A stretch of DNA of 64,000 nt from Aquitalea aquatilis (GCF_005155025.1 NZ_CP039731.1:1-64000); one strand, 5' to 3'. Counted from the first letter of the stretch, positions 1 through 8,334 are shown. Program-made: numbers and translations. Notes: generated by a model not told the origin, from the letters alone.

Positions 1-2
1 TG

Positions 3-1292
3 ACGCAGCCTACCGCACGCAAGGGTACCGTGGTGCTGACCGCCAAAGCCGGTGTACCGGCTACTACCGGCAGCCAGACCACCCCGGCGCCAGATTCTGG
101 CAACGTCGGGCTGTATGTGGTAACCGTGGCCTACGGCCAGACCCAGATCGTGGCCGGTAACATCAGCCAGTACGCCGCTGCGCCGTTCATCAACATGGTG
201 AACATGGGCCAGATCCAGGCGCAGACCGGAACCGCCTTCCCGACTGGAGGTACGGCGCCGAACTACACCGTAGCCCCGTCGCCAGTTCCGGCAGCTCTCA
301 CCGACAAGCTGCGCTTCAACGTGACTTTTGGTGCCGCTGGCACGACCGGTAGCAACACCATCAACATCACCCTGGCGTCGGGAACGACTGGCGCCATTGC
401 ACTTAAGCAGTACGACAGCAACGGCAACTTGGTTCCTGCGGTAGTGCCAAGCACTGGCTTCAACAGCGATGTGCAGTACAACCTGGCGAACAACTGCTGC
501 ATCTTGCTCGACCCGGTCATGGTCCAGCCGAACCAGATCCAGCCGATCTCGGCCTCGGTCGCATCGAATGCGCTGACCGTCACGCTCAACCCGACATCGC
601 TGACGTTCCGTTCGTCCACGCTGAGCAATGGTGCCGTCACGACGCTGACCAACAGTGCGGCGCTATCGCTGACGGTACCGTCCGGCGCGACGCTTGGCAG
701 CACTAACGGTGTGGCTGCGACTTACGCCGTGCTGGCCATCAACAACAACGGCACCGAACAGCTCGGCATCGTCAACATGGCCGGTGGTATCAGCCTGGAC
801 GAAAACGGCCTGATCTCCGCGACTGCGATCAGCGCTGGCGCCACCTCGGCCAGCACGATCTACTCGAGCAGCGCCGTGACCAATATGCCGTTCCGAGTGG
901 CTGGGTATGTAACTGCTACCGAGGCAACGGCAGGAACCTGGGCCACTGCGCCGTCTCAGGTGCAGGGTGCATCGGTTTCGCTGCAGGGGTTTGGTTCATC
1001 TCTTGCGGCCAACGGCTACCAGAAGCTGCCGAACGGGTTGATTGTGCAGTGGGGCAAAGTGACCATCAGTAGCTTCTCTGCCAACACGCTCGCTACTGCA
1101 GCTATCACTTGGCCTGTTGCATTCCCGAATAACGTATTTGTGGCCATTGCATCCTTGTCAGCAGGATTGAATACGACTGGGTATTCGCAATGCGACATTG
1201 AAAGTGCCACGACGACAGGCGCGACCGGAAAGTACGTTGGTGCATCCTCGGGATCGAACGCGGTTATCAATTACATTGCCATTGGGGACTAA
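3..1292 (+). CDS. Prophage tail fibre protein, 5' end cut off by the window
   Basis: The reading frame is open to the left edge, so the real start lies outside the window; the first in-frame GTG at 30 is probably internal. The protein is rich in Thr, Ser, Ala, Gly and Asn, as expected of beta-rich fibre proteins. The last ~90 residues contain LPNGLIVQWG followed by alternating hydrophobic strands, the signature of the gp53-like C-terminal domain of phage tail fibres, which usually forms the trimeric receptor-binding tip. A tail fibre assembly gene follows 11 bases downstream, which supports the call. Family assignment is from the motif; receptor specificity cannot be read. Confidence 0.8.
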   Translation, partial: TQPTARKGTVVLTAKAGVPATTGSQTTPAPDSGNVGLYVVTVAYGQTQIVAGNISQYAAAPFINMVNMGQIQAQTGTAFPTGGTAPNYTVAPSPVPAALTDKLRFNVTFGAAGTTGSNTINITLASGTTGAIALKQYDSNGNLVPAVVPSTGFNSDVQYNLANNCCILLDPVMVQPNQIQPISASVASNALTVTLNPTSLTFRSSTLSNGAVTTLTNSAALSLTVPSGATLGSTNGVAATYAVLAINNNGTEQLGIVNMAGGISLDENGLISATAISAGATSASTIYSSSAVTNMPFRVAGYVTATEATAGTWATAPSQVQGASVSLQGFGSSLAANGYQKLPNGLIVQWGKVTISSFSANTLATAAITWPVAFPNNVFVAIASLSAGLNTTGYSQCDIESATTTGATGKYVGASSGSNAVINYIAIGD

Positions 1293-1303
1293 GGAGGGGA
1301 GAC

Positions 1304-1678
1304 ATGACCATTTACTACGCAAAGTCAACCGGTGGCTTCTACGACGACTCAATTCACGGGGGCGCAATTCCGGAAGATGCCGTGGAAATCACGGCCGACG
1401 AGCATGCTGCTCTGCTTGAAGCACAAGCAGGTGGCAAGGTAATCCAGGCAGACTCGAACGGCAACCCGGTGGCAGTTGATCCCCCGCCGCCAACCTCCGA
1501 ACAGACGAACGCCGCAATCAAGGCTCAGTTGGCAGAACTGGACGGCAAATCTGTCCGCGCCTTGCATGAGGCGGTGCTGGCGCTGGCTGCGTCCGGAGCG
1601 GCGCTGCCGGCAGACACTACCAAGCGTCTCCAAGACCTGGAGACACAGAAACAAGCACTGAGGGCAAAACTGGTATGA
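1304..1678 (+). CDS. Tail fibre assembly (chaperone-like) protein
   Basis: A 124-residue protein preceded by a strong AAGGAGG ribosome site. The N-terminal ~50 residues (starting MTIYYAKSTGGFY) look like the first domain of Tfa-type tail fibre assembly proteins, with a Pro-rich linker at about 65-70 and a helical, charged C-terminus. Such proteins help fold or trimerise the fibre. Its place directly after the fibre gene, and a four-base ATGA overlap with the next gene, show a co-translated late operon. The C-terminal half is not clearly matched to a family, so the exact subfamily is open. Confidence 0.7.
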   Translation: MTIYYAKSTGGFYDDSIHGGAIPEDAVEITADEHAALLEAQAGGKVIQADSNGNPVAVDPPPPTSEQTNAAIKAQLAELDGKSVRALHEAVLALAASGAALPADTTKRLQDLETQKQALRAKLV

Positions 1679-2208
1679 GCACGATTCTCTCGATTTTCCG
1701 CTGGCTACTGCTGGCCCCGTTCGACTTCATGGTCGGCTTACTGGCGTTCCCGCTGGCACCGCTGATCGTCCTGCTCAACACGGCGGCCGGCGTCTCGCCG
1801 CCCTGGGCATGGCCCTGGCTGACGCCGGACAACCCCATCGACGGCGACGCTGGCCACCTCGAGCGCTGGCCGGATAACGGTACGCGCTGGCGGGTGTTCT
1901 GCCGGCGCGTGGCCTGGCTCTGGCGCAATCGCGGCAACGGTTTCTCGACGCGAGTCACCGGCCTGAATGCCACCGGCCCCATACGATGGTGGGGCGACCC
2001 GCAGACCTCTGACAACCCGGCACACGCCGGGTTTTGTTTTGCCCTGTGCAACGGCGGCTGGATGCTTTACGTGTTCTGGCCCTGGTGCCCGTGGCTGGGC
2101 TTGCGGATCTATCTGGGTTGGAAGCTGATGACGAAAGTGCATGAGCCCGACAAGCCCGACCAGGCCATGCTGGTCACCAACATCAACCCGTTCAAGGGTT
2201 ACCAATAG
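1675..2208 (+). CDS. Phage membrane-associated protein of unknown function
   Basis: A 177-residue protein whose start overlaps the stop of the assembly gene (ATGA). Residues ~5-40 form a long hydrophobic stretch, and a second hydrophobic patch lies near 120-148 (many Trp and Leu), so it is probably membrane-embedded. The centre is unusually rich in Trp, Arg and Pro. I recognise it as a type of hypothetical protein found near phage lysis genes, possibly DUF7338, but cannot assign a role. A terminator-like hairpin at 2014-2040 lies inside this coding region. Confidence 0.6.
   Translation: MSTILSIFRWLLLAPFDFMVGLLAFPLAPLIVLLNTAAGVSPPWAWPWLTPDNPIDGDAGHLERWPDNGTRWRVFCRRVAWLWRNRGNGFSTRVTGLNATGPIRWWGDPQTSDNPAHAGFCFALCNGGWMLYVFWPWCPWLGLRIYLGWKLMTKVHEPDKPDQAMLVTNINPFKGYQ
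2014..2040 (+). terminator. Terminator-like hairpin inside a coding region
   Basis: AACCCGGC (2014-2021) and GCCGGGTT (2026-2033) form a perfect 8-bp stem with a four-base loop, followed by a T-rich tract. By shape this is an intrinsic terminator or attenuator, yet it lies in the middle of the 1675-2208 gene. It resembles the hairpins found between the following phage genes. Confidence 0.5.
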
Positions 2209-2229
2209 GGGCAACGCCCTACCCTCCAT

Positions 2230-2249
2230 GCCCGCCTCACGCGGGCTTT
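2230..2249 (+). terminator. Intergenic hairpin with T tract (phage)
   Basis: GCCCGC and GCGGGC pair around a five-base loop and are followed by TTT. It lies 26 bases before the next start codon and could trim or attenuate late transcription. Confidence 0.5.
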
Positions 2250-2274
2250 CTCACACCCATAAGAAGGGCGAACG

Positions 2275-2631
2275 ATGCCACAACCCTCTGAGCCGATCGA
2301 GGTCACGGTAGCGAGACTGGATGAGAGATTCCAGGGATTCCAGCGTACATCAGTGCAAATGGCCGACGACATCCGGCGCATGGCTGAGAGCTATGAAAAG
2401 CTGGTGGAAAGCAACGAGCGCATCAGTTTGCTGGAGAAGGACGTTGCCGCCCACAAGGACAGCATTGCCACTCTCTGGAAGAAACACGATGCCCTGGCCG
2501 ACGCCATGACCGCACGCCAGGCCGAGCAAGGGCAGGATGCCAAGAAGGTGCTTTTCAAGATCCTTGAGCTGGCACTGGCGGCCATCATCGGCGGCATTGC
2601 TGCGCACTACGGCGTAACGCCTCCAGCCTGA
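2275..2631 (+). CDS. Small coiled-coil protein with C-terminal membrane anchor (lysis-associated)
   Basis: A 118-residue protein. Residues ~10-85 are charged and predicted helical or coiled-coil. Residues ~93-113 (ILELALAAIIGGIAAHYG) form one membrane segment near the C-terminus. This layout matches XhlA/haemolysin-type and similar phage proteins encoded beside endolysins, which often assist holins. A purine-rich AAGAAGG stretch lies just upstream of the ATG. The lysis role is inferred from topology and position. Confidence 0.6.
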   Translation: MPQPSEPIEVTVARLDERFQGFQRTSVQMADDIRRMAESYEKLVESNERISLLEKDVAAHKDSIATLWKKHDALADAMTARQAEQGQDAKKVLFKILELALAAIIGGIAAHYGVTPPA

Positions 2632-2656
2632 CATTCCCATTTCATCGACCACCAAG

Positions 2657-2677
2657 CCCGGCCATGCGCCGGGTTTT
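2657..2677 (+). terminator. Intergenic hairpin with T tract before endolysin
   Basis: CCCGG and CCGGG pair around a seven-base loop, followed by TTTT. It ends ten bases before the GGAGG of the endolysin gene, so it may act as an attenuator or processing site rather than a final terminator. Confidence 0.45.
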
Positions 2678-2695
2678 GTACTTCTGGAGGCTGAC

Positions 2696-3310
2696 ATGCA
2701 GCTTACTTCATCCATCATCGCCGCCGGCACCGGCTGCACCGCCGCGCGCGCCGCCCAGTGGCTGCTGCACCTACAGGCGGCCTGCGACAAGTTCCAGATC
2801 AACACCCGCAACCGGTTGGCGTGCTTCCTGGCCACCATCGGCGTGGAGAGTGCCGCCCTGTCTGCCGTGGTGGAAAACCTCAACTACAGCGCGCAGGGCC
2901 TGCTTGCCACCTGGCCGAGCCGCTTCACCGCCACCACTGCGGCGGCATGCGCACGCAACCCGCAAGCTATCGCCAACATCGTCTACTGCAACCGGATGGG
3001 CAACGGCGCGCCGGCCAGCGGTGACGGCTGGACCTTCCGGGGGCGCGGCCTAATCCAGATCACCGGCCGGGACAACTACCGGACCTGTGGCCTAAATCTC
3101 AGTCTGGATTTGGAAACTAGTCCAGACCTGCTGGAAAGCCCCGCCAATGCTGCATTGTCGGCTGCCTGGTACTGGACTAGTAACGGCTGCAACCCGCTCG
3201 CTGATGGCGACGACATGGTGGCCATCACCCGCAAGGTCAACGGCGGCACCAACGGGCTCCCCCAGCGACTGGCCCTGTACGCTGCCGCGCTGAAGGCGAT
3301 TCCCGCCTGA
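2696..3310 (+). CDS. Phage endolysin, glycoside hydrolase family 19 (chitinase-like muramidase)
   Basis: A 204-residue protein with GGAGG seven bases before the ATG. Motifs typical of GH19 endolysins are visible: the catalytic-region segment ATIGVESAAL near residue 45, GRGLIQITGRDNY near 115-127, and a KVNGGTNGL segment near 178-187. The length matches single-domain phage lysozymes of this family, which cleave the glycan chain of peptidoglycan at the end of infection. No signal peptide is apparent, so export would depend on a holin. The neighbouring membrane-protein and spanin genes complete a lysis cassette. Confidence 0.88.
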   Translation: MQLTSSIIAAGTGCTAARAAQWLLHLQAACDKFQINTRNRLACFLATIGVESAALSAVVENLNYSAQGLLATWPSRFTATTAAACARNPQAIANIVYCNRMGNGAPASGDGWTFRGRGLIQITGRDNYRTCGLNLSLDLETSPDLLESPANAALSAAWYWTSNGCNPLADGDDMVAITRKVNGGTNGLPQRLALYAAALKAIPA

Positions 3311-3331
3311 CATCCACATAAATCTATGTGC

Positions 3332-3354
3332 AAACCCCGCTTCGGCGGGTTTTT
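3332..3354 (+). terminator. Intergenic hairpin with T tract after endolysin
   Basis: CCCGC and GCGGG pair around a TTCG tetraloop and are followed by five T residues, a compact intrinsic terminator shape. It sits 19 bases before the next start codon. It shares the pattern hairpin, then TTTCTGGAG, with the hairpin upstream of the endolysin gene. Confidence 0.6.
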
Positions 3355-3372
3355 GCATTTCTGGAGCTCCAA

Positions 3373-4113
3373 ATGGAAAAATGCAAACACGGTCTCGCCA
3401 TCGAGCAGGCCTGCAGCGAGTGTGTCGGCGAAACCATGAAATCCATGCCGGCCGTATCGCCTCAGCACCAGCGCCTGGTTGATCTGACCAAGGGCGTGCT
3501 CACCCCGGCCAACGAGCACGAACACACTGACGCCGTGCACGAAGACTTTTTCTACCCCAACCACGACGGCCGTACCGAGTCGCCGACCTTCCTTAAGACC
3601 AAGCATGCAGGCAAAGCCGCCGGTGTGCGTTGCGCCATCACCGGCCAGAAGGTGAAACTCGAGGCGCACCACGGTTTCCTCGAGTGGGCTTTCCAGAACG
3701 CCGTCGACTGGCACACCGTCAAGGGCATCGCCCTCGGTACCGTAAAGGAACTGCCGGTTCGCGATCCCTACACATGGCTGCCCACCGGCGAAATGGCCCC
3801 GGTCGAGGGCTTCCTGATCTACTGGATCATCCTGTTCTTCAAGTGGCGCGGTTTCGATTTCGAGGCCTTCGACCCGGCCAAGCCGGAAACCTTCGTCGAC
3901 AGCCCGCAGGCCATGATCTGGCTGCATGAGTACCTGCACCGCGGCAAGAACCACGGCGCGCACGATATCACCGGGCCGATCTTCCTGTTGCAGGCGTTCC
4001 CGTTCGTCGAGGGCTTCGTGTTCTCACCCGACATCCTCGAGGCTCAGCACCGTGCAGCCTCTCACGCAAGCCAGGAGGCGGCCCATGTCGAGCCTACTCA
4101 AAAAGCTGCTTGA
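3373..4113 (+). CDS. Phage protein of unknown function with zinc-finger-like and HNH-like patterns
   Basis: I place the start at the ATG at 3373 because TGGAG lies just upstream and because an upstream in-frame ATG (3328) would read through the hairpin. The 246-residue protein begins with a CxH...CxxC pattern (residues ~3-17), which recalls short phage zinc fingers. Further on, CAITGQ, then an HH pair about ten residues later, and LHEYLHRGKNHGAH near the C-terminus recall the metal-binding layout of HNH proteins. I cannot confirm a nuclease fold, and a hydrophobic stretch (FLIYWIILFF) in the middle is unusual for one. The stop overlaps the next gene by 29 bases. Confidence 0.5.
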   Translation: MEKCKHGLAIEQACSECVGETMKSMPAVSPQHQRLVDLTKGVLTPANEHEHTDAVHEDFFYPNHDGRTESPTFLKTKHAGKAAGVRCAITGQKVKLEAHHGFLEWAFQNAVDWHTVKGIALGTVKELPVRDPYTWLPTGEMAPVEGFLIYWIILFFKWRGFDFEAFDPAKPETFVDSPQAMIWLHEYLHRGKNHGAHDITGPIFLLQAFPFVEGFVFSPDILEAQHRAASHASQEAAHVEPTQKAA

Positions 4114-4303
4114 GGCGATTACCGGCGAGGATAACCAGACCATCGAACCGGCCTACCTGTGGTGGGCACTGTCGGTACTGGTCGGCCTCGGCCTGGAGGT
4201 CTATTCCGTGGTGGCCGGCAAGCCGTTCGACCTGCAGGCCTACGGCCTGGGCGTGGGTGCGCTGTTGGTGGGTGCCGGCCTCGGCAAGAAAGTGGGGGCG
4301 TGA
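4085..4303 (+). CDS. Small holin-like membrane protein
   Basis: A 72-residue protein; the ATG at 4085 follows an AGGAGG motif. Two hydrophobic segments, at about 22-42 and 49-66, separated by a short polar turn, with a charged C-terminal end (GLGKKVGA), give the topology of class II holins. Its position between the endolysin and the spanin genes fits, and its stop overlaps the next start. Function is inferred from topology and position because holins have little sequence conservation. Confidence 0.6.
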   Translation: MSSLLKKLLEAITGEDNQTIEPAYLWWALSVLVGLGLEVYSVVAGKPFDLQAYGLGVGALLVGAGLGKKVGA

Positions 4304-4803
4304 TGATCGTTTGGATCGTGAAGAACTGGCGGCTGCTGGTGGTGCTGGCGGTCGTCGCCGGCCTGGTGGCACTGGGCGTGGCCATGCGTGGGGCCGTGGA
4401 CAAGCCGGTAATCGCCAGCGCCAAGGCTGATGCCTCTGCCGCACGTGGCGTCACTGTCGCCGTACAGCATGCCCGCACCGTGGAACACCGGGTTGCCGCC
4501 AGCGATGCGGCGGCCTCGACCGATTACCAGAAAGGACTGGAAGATGGGAAAACTCAACTGCAAGGCGCTCTTGATCGGCTTGGTGCTGCTCTCCGGCTGC
4601 GCGACCAGCAACTTGCCGCAGCCCGCGCCGGGAATCTGTCCACAGCTGCCGCCGGCCCCGGCCGACGTGATGCGTCCGCGCCAGCCGACTTTCTTGCAGC
4701 GCATGGAGCAGATGCTGAACGACTCGCTGCCGAAGCCGACGAAGTCACCCGACAGCTGACCGCCTGCCAAGTGATTCTGGCGAACGATCGGGCCGTGCAC
4801 TGA
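4303..4803 (+). CDS. Rz: Rz-like inner-membrane spanin subunit
   Basis: A 166-residue protein with one N-terminal membrane helix (residues ~9-28) and a long, Ala/Gln/Arg-rich coiled-coil region beyond it, the form of i-spanins. The segment DYQKGLEDGKTQLQGALDRL is typical of Rz proteins. Spanins fuse inner and outer membranes in the last step of Gram-negative lysis. A lipoprotein gene nested in another frame (4544-4759) gives the expected Rz1 partner. The start overlaps the stop of the holin-like gene (TGATG). Confidence 0.8.
   Translation: MIVWIVKNWRLLVVLAVVAGLVALGVAMRGAVDKPVIASAKADASAARGVTVAVQHARTVEHRVAASDAAASTDYQKGLEDGKTQLQGALDRLGAALRLRDQQLAAARAGNLSTAAAGPGRRDASAPADFLAAHGADAERLAAEADEVTRQLTACQVILANDRAVH
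4544..4759 (+). CDS. Rz1: Rz1-like outer-membrane spanin lipoprotein nested inside Rz
   Basis: A 71-residue frame lies entirely within the Rz-like gene in a different reading frame. The ATG at 4544 is preceded by AAAGGA. It starts with a basic residue, then a hydrophobic core, then LLSGC, a clear lipobox, and the mature part is Pro-rich (NLPQPAPGICPQLPPAP). These are the hallmarks of Rz1 o-spanins, and full nesting is a known arrangement. Longer upstream in-frame starts would bury the signal sequence, so I prefer this start. Confidence 0.82.
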   Translation: MGKLNCKALLIGLVLLSGCATSNLPQPAPGICPQLPPAPADVMRPRQPTFLQRMEQMLNDSLPKPTKSPDS

Positions 4804-5261
4804 TGGCAGCCACTCCTTATAATAGGAGTGGCCAAGCGCTTCCCCCTCCCCCACTTCTTGGGGTACTTTTCCCCCATGACGGTAAATTTGACGGTATAGT
4901 GATTATGCACACCGTGTAAAACCCTTACTGAACAAGGATTACAGCCATGTAATTCACAATTGAGTGGGAATGAAACTGATTTAATATCAATTAGTTACTT
5001 ACTGCACAAACGATTCGCAGCGAGAGTGAAGGCACTGAAGAGTTTTGCTCTGAGGTGCTTTGCTGGCCAAGCTACTTGGACAGAAATTGGACAGCACACT
5101 CACCATGCCAAGCCCGGGAAACCGGGCTTTTACTTTATCGCCCGCTCATCACACCCTGCTGGAGTGGACACTACCTCATCAGCAGCAAGCCAGATACTTA
5201 GCCTCTTCTCACGCGACATCGGGATGCACCTTCCCTTCGGTGTGCCTATACAGTACAGCCC
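4804..5261. other. Gene-poor stretch at the prophage-chromosome border
   Basis: I find no convincing gene here. It holds a hairpin at 4810-4831 (CCACTCCT and AGGAGTGG), two direct 8-bp repeats TGACGGTA at 4877-4884 and 4889-4896, and a terminator-like hairpin at 5110-5131. It is more AT-rich than its flanks. The right prophage end probably falls here, but without the left end in view the attachment core cannot be identified. Confidence 0.5.
5110..5131 (+). terminator. Intrinsic terminator-like hairpin
   Basis: AGCCCGG (5111-5117) and CCGGGCT (5122-5128) pair around a GAAA loop and are followed by TTTT. It could end rightward prophage transcription or serve the convergent chemoreceptor gene. 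Confidence 0.6.
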
Positions 5262-6875
5262 TCACAGCGTATAGCTTGCTAGCGTGGCAATTTGTTGCCC
5301 GGCAAGGGTAGCCAGATGCACCGCCGTATCCGCCGTAGTCTGCGCCGCAGCACTCGCCTGCTCAGACATCTGCGCAGTCCGCTCGACTTCGCGGGCGATG
5401 TTGTCGCTAGCCACACCTTGCTGGCTAATCGCGGCACTAATCTCGCTTACCAACGCCCCTGCACTGGCCGATGCGCTACCAATTTGCTTGATTGCATGAT
5501 CTGCCAGATCGGCCCGCTCTACACCACGGGCCACCAATATCTCAGCGGATTGCATTTGCACGGTAGCCTGTTGCGCACGCGCAATCATGGTGGTGATGGT
5601 GTGGGATATTTCCTGTGTCGAACGGGCGGTGCGCTCGGCCAGCTTGCGTACTTCATCGGCGACCACGGCAAAGCCACGCCCCTGCTCGCCGGCACGCGCC
5701 GCTTCGATAGCTGCATTTAAGGCCAATAAATTGGTTTGATCGGCAATCTCCCGAATCACCATCACCACCATACTGACCTTGCCACTATCATCTTCCAGTT
5801 CGCGGATGCTGCTGGATGCTGTTTGCACCATACTGGCAATCTCGCGAATATCCATAATGGTCTGGCCGACAATCTCGGAACTCTGCCCCACAAGCAGCCC
5901 CGAGTTAGCAGATAGCGCATGGGCTTCACGTGCCCGGCTGGCAACATGATTAATGCTCACCGTCATTTGCTCAACAGTAGCGGCCATGCTTGCCGCAGCA
6001 TTACTTTGCGCGGAGGATGCGCCAGACACTTGGCTGGCCGTTTCCGACATCTGCAAGGAAGCCTGCGCCACCTGCTGTGCGCCATGCAGAATGCTCTGCA
6101 AATTGCCCTGCAACACACTCAACAGGTGATTGAAGGCAAGCGCGGTCTGGCCAATTTCATCCGGATGCAATACCACCGCCCGCTGGGAAAAATCCAGAGT
6201 TTGACTCACATTGAGCAAGCTGCCCTGAATGCCATTCAGCCCGTTACGGATGATGCGGAACAACTGGGCAGCCAACAAACTCGATGCCATCACCGACGCC
6301 GCCATCAAGGCAATCGCCATTTGCATCGACCACTCATAGCTTTGCTGGTTTTGCGCATTGAGTGCACGCACCTGTTGAAAATTGTAAGCGACATGCTGCT
6401 TGAACTGCTGCCCCAAGGCAGTACTCATGGCGCGCGCATCCACCACCAGTGTGCGGAACGCACCATCACGATCGGTGGCGCTCTGGCGGATCACGCGATC
6501 GCGTACCGCACGATAATGGCTCAAGGCCAATTGATCAGCCGCCAGCATTTGCCGGTCGGTCTCATCGCTTACATCATGTGCAGCATAATCGACCAGAAAG
6601 TCATCCAGCTTTTTGTCATTTTGTGCAATTGCCTGTTGTGCGGCTTGGCGAATTGCCACATCCGGTGCGACCAGATATTTCAAGGTGGCCAGCCGCATTT
6701 CTGCGGTGGTGTGCTGTGCCTCAGTAATGGCGGCGATGCTGGTAGTGGTATTCATCGCGACAAAACGGAAGCGCTGTTGGGCCTGGTGTAATTGCCAAAT
6801 TCCATAACCACCAACGCAGAGCATGGCGAGCAAGCTGATAGACAAAGTCAACGTGAGATGTTTGGTGATTTTCAT
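5262..6875 (-). CDS. Methyl-accepting chemotaxis protein with four-helix-bundle sensor
   Basis: The start is placed at the ATG encoding MKITKHL, directly before an N-terminal membrane helix. The protein (537 residues) has a first membrane helix, a ~150-residue helical periplasmic domain of the 4HB_MCP type, a second membrane helix near 190-210, a HAMP region and a signalling domain. The hairpin tip [22 protein letters not shown] is well preserved, so it should couple to CheA/CheW. No C-terminal CheR pentapeptide is evident. It is a single-gene unit next to the prophage border, and the ligand cannot be predicted. Confidence 0.92.
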   Translation of the reverse strand: MKITKHLTLTLSISLLAMLCVGGYGIWQLHQAQQRFRFVAMNTTTSIAAITEAQHTTAEMRLATLKYLVAPDVAIRQAAQQAIAQNDKKLDDFLVDYAAHDVSDETDRQMLAADQLALSHYRAVRDRVIRQSATDRDGAFRTLVVDARAMSTALGQQFKQHVAYNFQQVRALNAQNQQSYEWSMQMAIALMAASVMASSLLAAQLFRIIRNGLNGIQGSLLNVSQTLDFSQRAVVLHPDEIGQTALAFNHLLSVLQGNLQSILHGAQQVAQASLQMSETASQVSGASSAQSNAAASMAATVEQMTVSINHVASRAREAHALSANSGLLVGQSSEIVGQTIMDIREIASMVQTASSSIRELEDDSGKVSMVVMVIREIADQTNLLALNAAIEAARAGEQGRGFAVVADEVRKLAERTARSTQEISHTITTMIARAQQATVQMQSAEILVARGVERADLADHAIKQIGSASASAGALVSEISAAISQQGVASDNIAREVERTAQMSEQASAAAQTTADTAVHLATLAGQQIATLASYTL

Positions 6876-7299
6876 ATTGATCTCAAAGGAAAAGTACGAG
6901 AAATGTGCGATCGCCTTATCCACAGCATTTGCAACATCTATGCCAGTGAAATCAATAAATCAATCGGTTGATTTTAAATATTTTTCTAAATACAAAGATG
7001 AACTGATGTTCGGTAAGGCGTGTATTCCTACCCTGACAATGCACGCCTTACCGTATGCCATCGCGGCGATAGCACGCCACGACGGGCGGTGCCGCGCTCT
7101 ATGCGCCCCACCCAGCCATGGCAGCCTCCATCTGGCCAGGCTGTGTTGTTGCACTACAGCAAATGTGTGACCGTGAGCATTTGACGTGCTTCATCCCGAC
7201 TGTTACGGTCAACAGGCATACACGGGAGATGGGAACCATTCTTTTAGCATGATGGTCCGATACCGTTTACCCGCTTCAACTTTAGCCAAGGAGATCGCC
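6876..7299. other. Divergent intergenic region
   Basis: This separates the leftward chemoreceptor gene from the rightward DUF883 operon, so it must contain both promoters. It is AT-rich at 6950-7010 and contains a perfect 12-bp inverted repeat (7011-7022 and 7042-7053). I see no gene in it. Confidence 0.6.
7011..7053. repeat. Perfect 12-bp inverted repeat
   Basis: CGGTAAGGCGTG at 7011-7022 is exactly complementary to the sequence at 7042-7053, with a 19-base loop. No T tract follows on either strand, so it is not a simple terminator. It may be an operator or a cruciform-forming element. Confidence 0.7.
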
Positions 7300-7614
7300 A
7301 TGTCCGATGCCGCACTCAATCAGGAAAAAGAACAACTGCTGGAAGATGTCCGTCAAGTTTTGTCCAGCACCGAAGATTTGCTGGGTGCTGCCGGCGATGA
7401 AGGTGGCGAAAAAGGTCGCGAGCTGCGCAAGCGCCTGAGCGAAAACATCAAGCTGGCCAAATCCCGCCTGCTGGAAGCAGAAAAAGTGGTGGTTGGCAAA
7501 GCCAAGGTAGCCGCCAAGGCAACCGATGACTACGTGCATGAAAATCCGTGGAAGTCGATCGGTATCGCAGCCGGTGTGGGCTTCCTGCTGGGTATGCTGG
7601 TTTCGCGCCGCTGA
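7300..7614 (+). CDS. DUF883 family (ElaB/YqjD-like) ribosome- and membrane-associated protein
   Basis: A 104-residue protein starting at the ATG after AAGGAG. Residues 1-75 are charged and helical. The C-terminus (ENPWKSIGIAAGVGFLLGMLVSRR) is the conserved DUF883 tail with one membrane segment, preceded by the typical D-Y-V-H motif. In E. coli, relatives anchor to the inner membrane and bind ribosomes in stationary phase. The next two genes match the yqjE-like layout, so these three form a probable stress or envelope operon. Confidence 0.85.
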   Translation: MSDAALNQEKEQLLEDVRQVLSSTEDLLGAAGDEGGEKGRELRKRLSENIKLAKSRLLEAEKVVVGKAKVAAKATDDYVHENPWKSIGIAAGVGFLLGMLVSRR

Positions 7615-7628
7615 TGCGGATTGACTGA

Positions 7629-8015
7629 ATGAGCGATACCCCACGCCAGACACCTCGCCCGGGCAGCATCCGCTCGCTGATGGGCGGGGTGTTTTCCTTG
7701 CTGCTAACACGCTTTGAGCTTTTTTTGCTTGAAGCCGAAGAGCACAAGGACAATCTGCTGTTCAGCCTGCTGCTTGGCGGACTGGCGCTGATTCTGTTGC
7801 TGATCGGTCTCTTGTGTGCACTGCTGCTGGTGCTGGTGCTGACACCGGCGGCCTACCGCCCGGCGGTTTTGTCCTGTCTCACGCTGGGCAGCGTACTGGG
7901 TGGGCTTGGTTTGCTGTGGCAACTGAGGCGACGCGCGCATCGTAGCCGTGCGCCGTTTGCCGATACTGTCGCTGAAGTCCGCAAGGACTGGGACAGCCTG
8001 AGCGGGAGGCGCTGA
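7629..8015 (+). CDS. YqjE-like phage-holin-family (holin III) membrane protein
   Basis: A 128-residue protein with two adjacent membrane helices (about 46-70 and 77-98) and a basic C-terminal tail. The N-terminal amphipathic stretch RSLMGGVFSLLLTRFELFLLEAEEHK is typical of the YqjE/holin III superfamily. These proteins are chromosomal, co-encoded with DUF883 proteins, and not lytic as far as known. Start lies 14 bases after the preceding stop and the stop is next to the next start, consistent with an operon. Confidence 0.8.
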   Translation: MSDTPRQTPRPGSIRSLMGGVFSLLLTRFELFLLEAEEHKDNLLFSLLLGGLALILLLIGLLCALLLVLVLTPAAYRPAVLSCLTLGSVLGGLGLLWQLRRRAHRSRAPFADTVAEVRKDWDSLSGRR

Positions 8016-8016
8016 G

Positions 8017-8295
8017 ATGTCACCACAGGATCGTGCACTGAAAAAGCAATTGCTGCTGATGAAAGGTGAAGTGCTGCGCGTGAAGCTGAAGCTGGAAATC
8101 GACAGCTTGCGTCAACGCCCACTTGGCCTGGCAGGCGAGGGCTTCAAGGCTTTCTCGACCAGTAGCGCGCTGGGAAAACTGGTCAATACGCTGGCGGCCA
8201 TCCTGCCTTCGGAATCGCTGCGCCAATGGTTGCGCCGGGCATCACGCGTATTTCTGCTGTGGAAGCTGGCCAGCAAGTTTTGGCCATCTCGATGA
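8017..8295 (+). CDS. Small basic protein, third gene of the DUF883 operon (YqjK position)
   Basis: A 92-residue basic protein one base after the previous stop, with GGAGG upstream of its ATG. It has an N-terminal charged helix (ALKKQLLLMKGEVLRVKLKLEI) and no clear membrane segment. Position and charge are like yqjK in enterobacteria, but sequence similarity is too weak for me to assign it. The co-translation suggests it works with the two membrane proteins. Confidence 0.6.
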   Translation: MSPQDRALKKQLLLMKGEVLRVKLKLEIDSLRQRPLGLAGEGFKAFSTSSALGKLVNTLAAILPSESLRQWLRRASRVFLLWKLASKFWPSR

Positions 8296-8334
8296 TCAAG
8301 CAAGCGGCGACAGCCGCTTTTTATTTGGCTGGCT

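Noticed and set aside
4960-5274. Possible small gene beside the prophage
   Set aside because: No ribosome site, no recognisable motif, and a terminator hairpin runs through it.
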